A stretch of 64,000 bases of DNA from Candidatus Woesearchaeota archaeon. Its GTDB lineage: Archaea; Nanobdellota; Nanobdellia; Woesearchaeales; UBA583. The DNA is taken from assembly GCA_023898345.1 (NCBI GenBank), contig CP060218.1:868001-932000 (forward strand), written 5' to 3'. The position numbers and the translations under genes were made by a program. The notes beneath the pieces are model-generated. The model made no database searches and was not told the origin of the DNA. It worked only from the letters and a program-made list of their open reading frames with translations. The stretch's first letter is position 1. Each line of letters begins with the position of its first letter. This document shows, one piece after another, positions 33,062 through 42,384 of the stretch.

Positions 33062-34222
33062 ATGAAGCTTATAAGATATGATGAGAATTCCTTTAATAGT
33101 TTTAAAGTGCAAAATAATAGTTTTATAATTTGGGCAAACCATCCTACATTTCATGCAGAGTGTACGCCAGGGTATGCTAAATTACTTCTCGATTTAGGTT
33201 ACAACGTTGAGATAGTTCTTATAGAAAATAAATTTCAAGAAAATTCTTTGTGTTTAATGAAAAATCAGTCTTCAATTACTATTCACACGTTTCAAAATAC
33301 TCAACAAATAGTTACTGTTCTTTTCAAAGAAGCAACAAAATCTTCTGGTTTAATGATTACTACTGGAGGTTTATTTTATCCAAATGAAGAAATTGCTAAA
33401 AAGAAAGGGAAAGAAGTTACACCGCATGTTAAGAATCTCTTACATATTTTGAATTTACCCAGTTTTCCAATTCTTAGAAAGCTAGCAAATAGTTTTCCTA
33501 AAACAATTTTTATCTTTCACAAAACCTGGCAATTGGATTATAGCATAAGATCTATCCTTGGACAAAAAATGGTAGCAAATTCGGCCTTTCTTTTCAAATC
33601 TTTAACAATGCCTGAAATTCCAATGATTAATCCTCACTATTTTGGAGAGATAAAAGTGCGAGATAAAAACAAAGAAACTATTTTTACAGTAATAGGAGAA
33701 ATAAGGAGTGATAAAAGAAATTATTTTGAATTAATAAAAGCAGCAGAAATATTGGAGAAGAAAAAATATGATTTTAAAATTAATATTGTTGGTAAAGGAA
33801 ATCTTGCGGACATCCCTAAATCTCTTCATGAAAAAATTATTATTCATGGTTATCTTGATTTTCCTAAAATGTATGAGATAGTAGAAGAAACTGATTTCAT
33901 ACTTCCCTTATTTGATTCAAGTGTTGAAGAACAAAAAGTATATGGTGATGAAAAAACAAGTGGTTCAATTCAGTTAATTTATGGATTTCAGAAACTTCCT
34001 ATAATTGAGAACTTTTATACCAAACTACACCAATTTAATAACAAAAATTCTCTTGTATACAATACTAAAGATTTGTATAAGGGTATGGAAGACGCAATTT
34101 TAATGTCAAAAGAAGAGTATACTAAGAAACAAGAGGAATTACTAAAATTAAGCAAAAAAATCTATAAAATATCTCTAAAAAATCTTAAAGAGATAATAGA
34201 AAGCCACGAAAAATCTACATAA
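33062..34222 (+). CDS. glycosyltransferase, GT4-like (family 1 group)
   Basis: A 386-residue protein with two Rossmann-like halves. The N-terminal half has GYAKLLLDLGYNVEIVLIE; the C-terminal half has TIFTVIGEIRSDKRNYFELIKAAEIL, INIVGKGNL, IIHGYLDFPKMYEIVEETDFILPL, and the donor-binding ExxxSGS-like EKTSGSIQLIYGFQKLPII. The typical EX7E pair is not clear, so the call is at fold level only. Probably adds sugars to surface glycans. It is leaderless relative to a TATA box at 33031-33040 and stands alone. Low GC compared with neighbours may point to transfer. Confidence 0.65.
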   Translation: MKLIRYDENSFNSFKVQNNSFIIWANHPTFHAECTPGYAKLLLDLGYNVEIVLIENKFQENSLCLMKNQSSITIHTFQNTQQIVTVLFKEATKSSGLMITTGGLFYPNEEIAKKKGKEVTPHVKNLLHILNLPSFPILRKLANSFPKTIFIFHKTWQLDYSIRSILGQKMVANSAFLFKSLTMPEIPMINPHYFGEIKVRDKNKETIFTVIGEIRSDKRNYFELIKAAEILEKKKYDFKINIVGKGNLADIPKSLHEKIIIHGYLDFPKMYEIVEETDFILPLFDSSVEEQKVYGDEKTSGSIQLIYGFQKLPIIENFYTKLHQFNNKNSLVYNTKDLYKGMEDAILMSKEEYTKKQEELLKLSKKIYKISLKNLKEIIESHEKST

Positions 34223-34315
34223 ATTCTCAATAGATAAAAACTAATATTTCAACTAAAAATTAATTGAGTTTTTTACTTCAGATATGCCGTCGCCCACATA
34301 AAAGTGAACTTGAGA

Positions 34316-34457
34316 GTAAAGAAATCGCTAAAATGTGTCTATCCTAATCGGAGCAGAGCTCAGGGGCATTACGGCAATTTTCAAGACGCGATCCCCTAAC
34401 TCCCTGCTGTGGGTGGTTGCAGCAGAGCTGCAGGGTATAATACCCAGCTAAGGAATT
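34316..34457 (+). repeat. interspersed repeat family 1, copy with a 69-bp insertion
   Basis: Begins GTAAAGAAATCGCTAAAATG and ends GGGTATAATACCCAGCTAAG plus GAATT. In the middle a 61-bp segment is inserted and flanked by the 8-bp direct repeat GCAGAGCT (34353-34360 and 34422-34429). Removing one repeat and the insert restores the uninterrupted sequence seen in the copy at 18553-18622. The remaining gap around it (34223-34471) shows nothing else. Confidence 0.75.
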
Positions 34458-34471
34458 ATAATACACTAATA

Positions 34472-35827
34472 TTACTTGTTGTTCGCATGCTCTAAAAGCC
34501 ATTTCCATATTGGCTTAATTATTACTTTATAACCTTCAAATTCACATTCTTCTGTTTCATCTTCAGTTAAAATTAATCCTTCTTTTAACTTGTATTTTTC
34601 CATTGCATCTTTTAATCCTAGTAATTCTCTTTTTCTTGTATCAGAATTACCTAAAGATTTTGTTACTTGGATTGCTTGAGTTATTTTTAACCCTTCTTTT
34701 ATTATAAAATCACATTCCTGGTTTTCATTATGATAATAAATACTAGACATTCCATTTTGTTTCGTTCTTGTATCAGAGAGTTCTTCAAATCTTTTTATTA
34801 ATTCTAGAAAAACAAGATTTTCATATATTCTCCCCATATTTTCACTAAAGCCAAAACCTATTTCTTTTGCAAAGCTTATATCACTAACATAAATTTTTTT
34901 CTTTGAGGAATATTGTTTTTTTAAGGAATCATCATACTTATGTACTTCATATACTAAATAGGTTTCTCTTAAATATTCAAAATACTTTTCAATTAACTCA
35001 TAAGATATGTTCAAAGAGGTTCTCACTTTGTTTACATTAGTAATTTTTGAAATATTTGAAATGAGATATATTGCTACTTTTCTAATATTATCATAATTCT
35101 TAAGATTATATCTTGCCACTATGTCTTTTAGAATTATTGTTTCAAAATAGTTCAAGATTTCTTTTTTTCTTAAAAAATGTTCTTTAGTCAAAATGACTTT
35201 AGGAAAACCTCCTATTTCTAAGTATTGATTAAAATATTTTTTATATTTTATTTTTTCTGTAACTAATTTTTGTTTCGTTATGTTCTTCTCTCCATTAAAT
35301 TCTAAAAATTCTAAAAATGATGCAGGGTAAATATTCAAATCCAAATATCTTCCTGAAAGAGCAGTTCCAAATTCGCGACTAAGCAATTTTGAGGATGAAC
35401 CTGTGATGTATATTTTTTTAACTTTCTTTAATTCATATACAGTTCTAACCCACTTCTCCCATCCTGAAACATTTTGAATTTCATCTAAAAATAAATATAT
35501 TTCAGTACTGTTATTTGTATATTCCTTATAGACATCAAGAATTTCTTCAAAAATATTCGTATTCAAATCTATTCCAAGTCTTGGATCTTCAAAGTTAACA
35601 AATAAGATATTCTTACTCTCAATTCCTTGTTTTAATAAATCTTTAATATGATTAATTAAGAGAGTAGATTTTCCGCATCTTCTAATTCCTTTTACTACGG
35701 TTATCTCATCTGTTAAATCATATTTTGAGAGATTATTTTCATACTTTTTTCTAGAATAATACTCGGGTATTTCTTTATTCCAATAATTCCATTCATTTAA
35801 AACTTCAAATAATTTTTCTTTTTCCAT
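34472..35827 (-). CDS. AAA ATPase with DUF4143 domain
   Basis: A 451-residue ATPase of a family widespread in archaea and some bacteria, role unknown. Walker A is VKGIRRCGKSTLLINHI (Lys at about residue 53), Walker B is YLFLDEIQNVSGWEKW, and the sensor-like segment is YITGSSSKLLSREFGTALSGR. The DUF4143 C-terminal region includes LETIILKDIVARYNLKN and YENLVFLELIKRFEE, ending with nuclease-like ECDFIIKEG and ITQAIQVTKSL (an Asp/Glu-x-K-like core). Often found in multiple copies and in mobile contexts. A TATA box at 35849-35856 gives a leaderless start. Confidence 0.85.
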   Translation of the reverse strand: MEKEKLFEVLNEWNYWNKEIPEYYSRKKYENNLSKYDLTDEITVVKGIRRCGKSTLLINHIKDLLKQGIESKNILFVNFEDPRLGIDLNTNIFEEILDVYKEYTNNSTEIYLFLDEIQNVSGWEKWVRTVYELKKVKKIYITGSSSKLLSREFGTALSGRYLDLNIYPASFLEFLEFNGEKNITKQKLVTEKIKYKKYFNQYLEIGGFPKVILTKEHFLRKKEILNYFETIILKDIVARYNLKNYDNIRKVAIYLISNISKITNVNKVRTSLNISYELIEKYFEYLRETYLVYEVHKYDDSLKKQYSSKKKIYVSDISFAKEIGFGFSENMGRIYENLVFLELIKRFEELSDTRTKQNGMSSIYYHNENQECDFIIKEGLKITQAIQVTKSLGNSDTRKRELLGLKDAMEKYKLKEGLILTEDETEECEFEGYKVIIKPIWKWLLEHANNK

Positions 35828-35848
35828 AGAAATTAGTAGCTTACATAA

Positions 35849-35856
35849 TTTATAAA
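35849..35856 (-). promoter_or_regulatory. TATA box of the DUF4143 ATPase gene
   Basis: Minus strand TTTATAAA, centred about 25.5 nt from the ATG at 35827. Confidence 0.5.
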
Positions 35857-35897
35857 AGTTTCTGTATACCGAAATTTTTTGCCAGAAATTTTTTCTG

Positions 35898-36944
35898 TTA
35901 AGCGAAACTTTTCAGATACTCTTCCTCTTCGCCTTTTCGTTTCACTTTTCCGCTAAGTTGTCCGCAAGCGCCAGATATGTCGTCGCCCATGCTTTTTCGG
36001 ATGGAAACTTCAATGCCTTTTTCTTGTAGTATGTCGCGAAATGTGAGAACATCTGTTTTTTTTGGCATGACAAAACTTGCAAATTCATGGGGATTGTAAA
36101 TAAGAAGATTGACATGGGACAAGCGTCCTTTGAGCAGACCCGCCAATTCAAGGGCATGCTTTTTTTTGTCGTTAACGTCTCCAATTAACACGTACTCGTA
36201 ACTTATTCTTTTGTTTGTTTGTTGTGTGTAGTAATCGCAGGCTTTCATGAGCTCCGACAAAGGATAGCGTTTGTTGAGCGGCATGAGTTCAGAGCGAAGT
36301 TTGTCGTTTGGTGCATGCAGGGAAATTGCAAGGCGCGTGTGAAGATTGAGGTCTGTAAAAGCGTAGATTTTTGGGACAATTCCCGAGGTGGAAACTGTGA
36401 TGTGTCGCGCGCCAATTCCTAAACACTCTTCGTCTTTTAGAATTTGTATTGCTTTGATAACTTCGTCAAAATTTAGAAAGGGTTCTCCCATTCCCATAAA
36501 CACAATATTTGTCACGATCTCCTCTTTGTGCTTGAGGTGGCGATTTACAAAAAGGACTTGCTCAATAATTTCTTGGCAGCTAAGATTTTTCTCAAACTTG
36601 TTTGCTCCTGTTGCACAGAACTTGCAGCCGACTGCACAAAATACTTGCGAAGACACACACACTGTCCGTCGTTTGTCTTTGTGGTTCATGAGTACGCTTT
36701 CGACAAAAAAGCCTTCCTTTGTTTTGAGGAGGAATTTTACTGTGTCGGCGGATTGTTTTGCTTCGACGAGAAACATGCTCGACAAAGAAAAATGTTCTTT
36801 GAGTTCTTCGCGAAGTGCTTTTGGAAAAACAGTGATTTCATCAAAAGAAGAGATGTTATTTTTGTACACGGCGTTAAGAAATTGTTTGAAACGAAAGGCA
36901 GGAATTTTTTTCGAGGCAAAGTAAGCTTTGATGTCGGCGAACAT
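35898..36944 (-). CDS. rlmN: 23S rRNA A2503 methyltransferase RlmN-like radical SAM protein
   Basis: A 348-residue radical SAM enzyme with the CxxxCxxC cluster motif VFCAVGCKFCATG (Cys 103, 107, 110), the GMGEPFLNFDEVIKAI segment, TVSTSGIVPKI, ISLHAPND and the C-terminal resolving cysteine in GDDISGACGQLSGK (about Cys 327). These match bacterial RlmN, which methylates C2 of A2503 in 23S rRNA and A37 of some tRNAs. It is sporadic in archaea, so acquisition by transfer is likely. Discrimination from Cfr (C8 methylation) cannot be made safely by eye. A TATA box (TTTATAAA at 36963-36970) supports the start. Confidence 0.9.
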   Translation of the reverse strand: MFADIKAYFASKKIPAFRFKQFLNAVYKNNISSFDEITVFPKALREELKEHFSLSSMFLVEAKQSADTVKFLLKTKEGFFVESVLMNHKDKRRTVCVSSQVFCAVGCKFCATGANKFEKNLSCQEIIEQVLFVNRHLKHKEEIVTNIVFMGMGEPFLNFDEVIKAIQILKDEECLGIGARHITVSTSGIVPKIYAFTDLNLHTRLAISLHAPNDKLRSELMPLNKRYPLSELMKACDYYTQQTNKRISYEYVLIGDVNDKKKHALELAGLLKGRLSHVNLLIYNPHEFASFVMPKKTDVLTFRDILQEKGIEVSIRKSMGDDISGACGQLSGKVKRKGEEEEYLKSFA

Positions 36945-37083
36945 GCAAAGGTAAACAAAAGAAACTTTATAAAACTGACAGCTTGATGAGGAGAGCCTTA
37001 GAAGAATTGGTTTGCTGGCTTATTAAGTGCTTTCTTTGTTCTTGTCGCCAGACTTATAAACAGAGCTCAGCTACCTTTTTCCA

Positions 37084-38715
37084 ATGAAAGCCGACAGACA
37101 GACCTTTGCTTTGGCCTCTTTTATCTGCATCCTTATTGTTTTTTCTCTTCTCGTAACCCATCTCTCTATGAACAAGCCCGGAAGTCTCTTCTTGAGCAAC
37201 GACGAAAATACACACCACCTCATGACAAAGCAATACGCCGAAGAAGGGAAGCTGTATTTTGACTCACCTTATAATGAAGATGTTGATTATGCAAATAACT
37301 TACATCCACGCAGTATGATTACCTTTGAGGACAGAATTGTAACATTTGCCTTTTTGGGAATTATGATTCACTACGGACCCGCCTACACTCTTCTTGGAGA
37401 AAATATTTATCTTATTGCTTTGCCCTTGCTTTTGGCGACAGTCCTTGCTTTGTACTGCATTGTGAGTTTGTACAGAAAAGAGAGTAGCACGACGCTTTTG
37501 ATTACGGCTTTGAGTACTCCCGCTGCTTTGGCTTTCATTTACTATTTGGGCAAGCCTTTGTACAACAACGCCATAACCGCAAGTTTTTTTCTTTTCTTTG
37601 TGTATTTTATGTTAAAGTTTCAGAAAGAGAAAAAAATTCTTGATGTGTACCTTGCTGCTTTGTTTGCGTGTACGACAATTTGGCTCAGGTACAACTTTGT
37701 TCTTTTTGTCGGGCTTTTCCTTCTCATCCATTTTCTTTCAAATAGCAAGCTCTGGAAAGACCGCCTGATTTTGAGTAGGCATAGTTTCTTACTTGTTCTT
37801 TTTGCTCTTTTTGCTTTTGTCCTTCCTCTTCTTATTGTCAATAATGCAACATACAAAAGTCCATCTTCGTATGGCTATGATCTTTTTTACAAAATTGTAC
37901 CCTCGACAGAAAATAAGGATGCTACAACAGGCTCAAAAATTTTTTCCCTCCTAGTTCCTTTCAGTGAAAGTTTCAATGATGACCTCTTCACAGAAGGAGA
38001 CATTTTTTCTCAAGAAAAGTACGAACAGCGTTTCACGACAAACACCAAAGTAAGTCTTATTCTTATTTCTCCAATTCTTTTCCTTTTCTTTTTGATTTCT
38101 CTTTTCAGATGGAAGCAAAGTAGAAAATATCTTGCCTATCTCATTATTCCAGTATATTTTATTTTGTACACTGCAACGGGAAATACCTATCTTAGCGGAT
38201 CAGAGCTTTTAACCTTGCAAAAGTCCATTGTTCGTTACTGGATAGCCATTGTTCTTGTTGCTGTTATCTTTATGGTTGTTCGTCTTCGTGAGCAGTTTTC
38301 GTATCAAAAGGGAGCAACTCTTCTTTTGCTTGCAGGCGTACTTGTTTTCAGTGTGCATGCTGTTGCAACAGACATTAATGATGATTTGAGAATTGTCAAC
38401 AAGCAGATGGAAAAACGAGAACTTTATCTTCCTTATTTGAATGAGAGCACTTACTTGCTTTCTGCAAATGAGGACAAATTTTTTGCAGAGACAAAGCAGA
38501 TAACTTGGTGGTGCGCAAGTAATGGTTGCGAAGCCAATCTTCAAACAGACAAACTGGCAAAGACTCTCAAAAACTTACTTGCTCATGGAGAAGTCATTTA
38601 TGCTCTCAAAACCTCACAGCTCAATGATAACATTATAGGTAAACTTGAAGCAGAGGGTTTGAGTTTCGAAAAGGTAAAGGATGATTTGTACCGTGTTGGT
38701 GTTACAGAGAAATAA
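37084..38715 (+). CDS. GT-C-like polytopic membrane protein (putative glycosyltransferase)
   Basis: A 543-residue protein with about 11 membrane helices. The first extracytoplasmic loop contains LSNDENTHHLMTKQYAEEGKLYF; an acidic residue pair after helix 1 followed by a long loop is typical of GT-C enzymes of the PMT/ArnT superfamily, which transfer sugars from lipid carriers. The C-terminal soluble part (about 440-543) is mixed alpha/beta. No closer family is recognised. A TATA box (ACTTATAAAC at 37051-37060) lies about 27 nt upstream. Many NxS/T sites in nearby surface proteins make a glycosylation role attractive but unproven. Confidence 0.6.
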   Translation: MKADRQTFALASFICILIVFSLLVTHLSMNKPGSLFLSNDENTHHLMTKQYAEEGKLYFDSPYNEDVDYANNLHPRSMITFEDRIVTFAFLGIMIHYGPAYTLLGENIYLIALPLLLATVLALYCIVSLYRKESSTTLLITALSTPAALAFIYYLGKPLYNNAITASFFLFFVYFMLKFQKEKKILDVYLAALFACTTIWLRYNFVLFVGLFLLIHFLSNSKLWKDRLILSRHSFLLVLFALFAFVLPLLIVNNATYKSPSSYGYDLFYKIVPSTENKDATTGSKIFSLLVPFSESFNDDLFTEGDIFSQEKYEQRFTTNTKVSLILISPILFLFFLISLFRWKQSRKYLAYLIIPVYFILYTATGNTYLSGSELLTLQKSIVRYWIAIVLVAVIFMVVRLREQFSYQKGATLLLLAGVLVFSVHAVATDINDDLRIVNKQMEKRELYLPYLNESTYLLSANEDKFFAETKQITWWCASNGCEANLQTDKLAKTLKNLLAHGEVIYALKTSQLNDNIIGKLEAEGLSFEKVKDDLYRVGVTEK

Positions 38716-38810
38716 AGGTGTCTGTCCAATCGAGAAGCAAAAAACCTAGATCTTTGTTCCTTCTAGAAAAATAAGTTTCTAAGACCAAAAGGTTTGGAAA
38801 CTCTTACTGT

Positions 38811-39386
38811 TTATTGTAAATACAAAGCAGTCCAAGACTCTGGTGGTTCTTCACTACATGCTCCTTCTGTGAACTTAAAAAGGGATGCAAGTCTTGCGTC
38901 TACATCTTCAATGCCATCTTCTTCAGCTGTTTTTCTGGCAAGTTCAACACAACGCTGCATTGTCAGTTCTCCACCACAATTACAATTGTATTCTAAAGGA
39001 CAATAGACAGAGTCTTCACAAACTACAAATCTTCCTTTATCATAGAGACCTAGGCCGTCTCCTGTATTTGGTTCATAATCAACTTCAAATTTTTTCTTAC
39101 AGAAGTGAAGAAGGTCATCAACTCTACAATTATTAGAGGCGGCAGTTGAACAGAGATTTTGACATTGAAGTTGAACATTATCTGGCTGAAGAGCTTGTGT
39201 TGTTGTCGTTGCTTGTGTGATTCCTTTTCCAAACATTTGCAAAAGAACTGCCGCAACAGCTAAGAGAACAAAAACTCCAATAAAAATTTCAATAGTTTTG
39301 TCAATGCCTTTTTTATCTTGTATAACTATGTAAGATGGACATGAGAGTAAGTTTTTTATATTTTTTGTAATATATTCTAGTAACAA
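38811..39386 (-). CDS. pilin-like protein with class III signal peptide
   Basis: A 191-residue protein. Near the N-terminus is a class III (type IV pilin) signal: basic DKKG followed by IDKTIEIFIGVFVLLAVAAV, where the peptidase would cut after KKG. The outer domain has about ten cysteines (CQNLCSTAASNNC, CEDSVYCPLEYNCNCGG). The start is uncertain: the frame opens directly after the preceding gene and the first plausible codon is a TTG at 39386; no ATG occurs before the signal. It is the last gene of the long minus-strand operon, 3 nt after the LamG protein gene. Confidence 0.65.
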   Translation of the reverse strand: MLLEYITKNIKNLLSCPSYIVIQDKKGIDKTIEIFIGVFVLLAVAAVLLQMFGKGITQATTTTQALQPDNVQLQCQNLCSTAASNNCRVDDLLHFCKKKFEVDYEPNTGDGLGLYDKGRFVVCEDSVYCPLEYNCNCGGELTMQRCVELARKTAEEDGIEDVDARLASLFKFTEGACSEEPPESWTALYLQ

Positions 39387-39389
39387 CTC

Positions 39390-42383
39390 TCAGCTCAGCG
39401 ACAAAGCAACCGCACGCCTGACCTCACCCACCAAATTCTCGTCAGCGATAGAGCCCAGTCTAATAACAGTCAAAGCATCGCCGACAGAGACAAGTTCGCC
39501 TGAGGAATCTTCAAAGGAAATAGCATAGCGCTTTGAGTTTGCACTAACATACAAATCAAAAATTTCACTATGTTCACTTCCATCAAGGTTTCTGAGAACA
39601 AGAGGAACATCTTCCCTAAACGAAAGACCCACTCCAAATTCATCACTAAAAATCCCTCTTACAATTTCTTCTCTTTCCTCATTTGTATATGAAAGAGAAA
39701 CAGAAACAGAAGTTTTTTTAGTTACACTATTTCTTTCATCAAGAAGCCAAACGTCGTACGAACCAGAAGGTAAACTCATGTAACGAGAAGCTTGAGAACA
39801 CCAAGTACAAAGCTGAATGTTGCGATCATGAATGTTTGAACTTTCTAACTCTTCAAAAGCAAAATCCGCAAGAAGATCTTGAGAAGAAACATAACTTTGC
39901 TTGTACAAAGCACTAATCTCGGATGTACTCAAAACCCTATTGTAAAAACGAACTTCATCCATACTTCCTTTGAATCGTGGTTTGTACCCTCCAGACCCTG
40001 AAATGTACGAAAGTTGAATATTGCTAAGAAGTTGATTCACACTTGTACCATTATCACAAGAACTTTGCCCATAGGAAAGAGCTTCACCAAGATTTTGTCC
40101 ATTCACATACAAATACGCTTTGGAATTTTCAAAGACAAAAACAATGTGGTACCACTCATCTGCCTCAAAAGCAAAATCCGACCACTTTATCTCATTACAA
40201 TTAGTGAGAGTCTCAATATAAAAAGACGAACCCGAATTTTTCATTAAGATATGAGAGTATGAACTGCTACTTGAAGTCTTTGTAAACAGATATGCGCCAC
40301 CAGAGGCAGAACTTTGTGCTGGCCGCATCCAAAAAGAAAGAGTACTCGCATCTTTACTGAGCGTAATAGGAGAAGAGAATTGATAAAAATCACTTTCGCC
40401 ATCAAGAGCAGCAGCACTTCCCAAAGCTCCTTGAACAAGATGATAACTGTCCTCTTCATGGTCTGAATACTCATCATTAAAAGAGTAAGAAGCAGCAAGA
40501 CTTTGAGCCTTTACAGGATAAGGGGCATTCATTTCAGAGCGCACATCGTCAAGCGACAAAGAATCTTTGAAAAAACGAAGTTCATCAATGGCCCCGTCAA
40601 AATACCAATTTCCAGAGCGAGACGCCAAAGTAACGGGAGCTGACCCTGAGCCACTGGTAGCATCAGAGCTTTGACCAACAAGAAGTCCATCAAGATATGT
40701 TTTTACAGTGCCACCCTCATAAGAAATTGCAACATGGTACCATCTGCCAACTTCATAGTTCTCCTTTAGAATAATTTTATTGACTACGGATGCATCAAGT
40801 GCAACTGAACTAAAAATAATTTTGCTTCCCTGATTAGCACTTGTTCTATACAACTGATATTCATAGTTTCCATCAGAACCTTTGGCAAAGATCATTTGTC
40901 TCTCTTCAGGATCAGGACCTGGAGCATCTGAATCAATACGCAACCAAAGAGTCATAGCATAGGTTCCAGAAAAGGTGGAAGGAGAAAATTTCCCATTGTT
41001 ACTTATGAGAGCGTCAGACTCTGCTGTTGCATTAAAAAGCAATGCCTTTCCAAATTTTCCGTCTATTTTATTCGCACCCCTAATTTGAAGAGAAGAAAAA
41101 GAATGACCACCAATAGACGCATCAATACGTGAAGGATAAGTTGTCATCCCAGAATCAAAAATATACGCAAAAAGATTTGCATTTTGAGAGCCAGAATTAA
41201 CATAAAGCTTTCCTTTGTCGTACCAAGATGAAGCAGTTGATGGGTCATACAAAAAAAGCTCCTGAACCTGAGAAGCGCTCAGAGCACTTGAGAAATAACG
41301 CAGATCATCAACGGCGCCGTCAAAGTGAGTGGCTTTCCATCCCCTTCCCAAATTATTCAGAGAAAGAGAACCAATACTTTGAGATCCAAGTGAGGTTCCA
41401 TCCAGATAAGCAGTAAGAGAACCAGAAGAATCTTTTGAAAGAACAAGGTGGTGCCACATAGATAAATCAAAGGAAGCTGGAAAAGAGAAATCATAAGTTG
41501 AGTCAGTACGAATCCGAAGCAAGGAAGATTGAATTTCTACAAAGTAAGCATCATCAGTGTCAGAAGAAGATTCTTTAAAGAGTCCTCCTTTTCCTTTAAA
41601 CCACAAAGAAACAGCCTTATTATTTGACAAAGAAAGGGAATTTACAGGAAAGGAAAGGAATGAAGTTTTATTATCAAAGTAAAGTGCATTATGAAATTTT
41701 CCCTTTGCAAGAACAGGTGCATTTCCTAAATATCCAAAATGGAAACCATCCGTACTTGTTGAATAAGAACTCACTCTAAAACGTAGTTTGGTAATGCTTT
41801 TGTACCAATCAGAAGCGGCAACACCTCCTTCGTCTAAAGGTTGATTTGCTGCCTTCAAATCGAAAGTAATCAGATACCATTCGGATGCAATCTCACGCAT
41901 TGTGATAAAGGTATTAGAACTTCCAAGATACAAATGATGAGTGACCCATTTTCCCTCAGAACTATAATACAAGTAAAAAGAGACTTCAGGTCTATCGGAT
42001 TTGTAAATAAAAGAAATGGAATCCTCAGATGAAAAATCTCGGGTACCTCCAAAATCAAAATCAATCCAGCTATTTGTCGTTGTTCCCTTTAGTGAAAGAA
42101 TTTTTTTTCCTAAAAAAGAAGAGTCTTTAACCTCGACAGAACTAAACGCCGGATCAAAACTCCAGTACCCAGCTGAATAAACAGGATTTGCACTAGTTCC
42201 ATCTTGAAAATCATCAAAGACAAGAGCATGTCCTGCAGCATCAGAACTTCCAATTTTGTCCAAAGTATCAGAATCAAAAGGAAATTCTGCAAGAAGAGAA
42301 GAATCACTGCTTATGGCAAAACTTGCACTAAACAATGTCAAAAAAGAAATACATATGAGGATTATTTTTTTTATTATTGTCAT
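39390..42383 (-). CDS. secreted protein with three LamG-type domains
   Basis: A 997-residue secreted protein (signal peptide IIKKIILICISFLTLFSASFA). An N-terminal galactose-binding-like domain is followed by three LamG/concanavalin repeats (about residues 250-380, 470-625 and 660-830), each with an SLWF/TLWLR/LSFWM strand, a W-H/Y-H motif, a YLDG or YVNG turn, and a closing DDLRYF, DELRFF or DEVRFYN. The last 150 residues are Ser-rich beta structure without an anchor. LamG domains bind glycans or proteins. The ATG at 42383 is one base after the previous stop (TAA-A-ATG); an ATG at 42398 overlapping the upstream gene is the alternative. Confidence 0.8.
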   Translation of the reverse strand: MTIIKKIILICISFLTLFSASFAISSDSSLLAEFPFDSDTLDKIGSSDAAGHALVFDDFQDGTSANPVYSAGYWSFDPAFSSVEVKDSSFLGKKILSLKGTTTNSWIDFDFGGTRDFSSEDSISFIYKSDRPEVSFYLYYSSEGKWVTHHLYLGSSNTFITMREIASEWYLITFDLKAANQPLDEGGVAASDWYKSITKLRFRVSSYSTSTDGFHFGYLGNAPVLAKGKFHNALYFDNKTSFLSFPVNSLSLSNNKAVSLWFKGKGGLFKESSSDTDDAYFVEIQSSLLRIRTDSTYDFSFPASFDLSMWHHLVLSKDSSGSLTAYLDGTSLGSQSIGSLSLNNLGRGWKATHFDGAVDDLRYFSSALSASQVQELFLYDPSTASSWYDKGKLYVNSGSQNANLFAYIFDSGMTTYPSRIDASIGGHSFSSLQIRGANKIDGKFGKALLFNATAESDALISNNGKFSPSTFSGTYAMTLWLRIDSDAPGPDPEERQMIFAKGSDGNYEYQLYRTSANQGSKIIFSSVALDASVVNKIILKENYEVGRWYHVAISYEGGTVKTYLDGLLVGQSSDATSGSGSAPVTLASRSGNWYFDGAIDELRFFKDSLSLDDVRSEMNAPYPVKAQSLAASYSFNDEYSDHEEDSYHLVQGALGSAAALDGESDFYQFSSPITLSKDASTLSFWMRPAQSSASGGAYLFTKTSSSSSYSHILMKNSGSSFYIETLTNCNEIKWSDFAFEADEWYHIVFVFENSKAYLYVNGQNLGEALSYGQSSCDNGTSVNQLLSNIQLSYISGSGGYKPRFKGSMDEVRFYNRVLSTSEISALYKQSYVSSQDLLADFAFEELESSNIHDRNIQLCTWCSQASRYMSLPSGSYDVWLLDERNSVTKKTSVSVSLSYTNEEREEIVRGIFSDEFGVGLSFREDVPLVLRNLDGSEHSEIFDLYVSANSKRYAISFEDSSGELVSVGDALTVIRLGSIADENLVGEVRRAVALSLS

Positions 42384-42384
42384 T

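Noticed and set aside
34472..35827. Transposase or integrase near the repeats
   Set aside because: The DUF4143 ATPase has Walker motifs and no DDE or tyrosine recombinase motifs; no transposase was found in the window.
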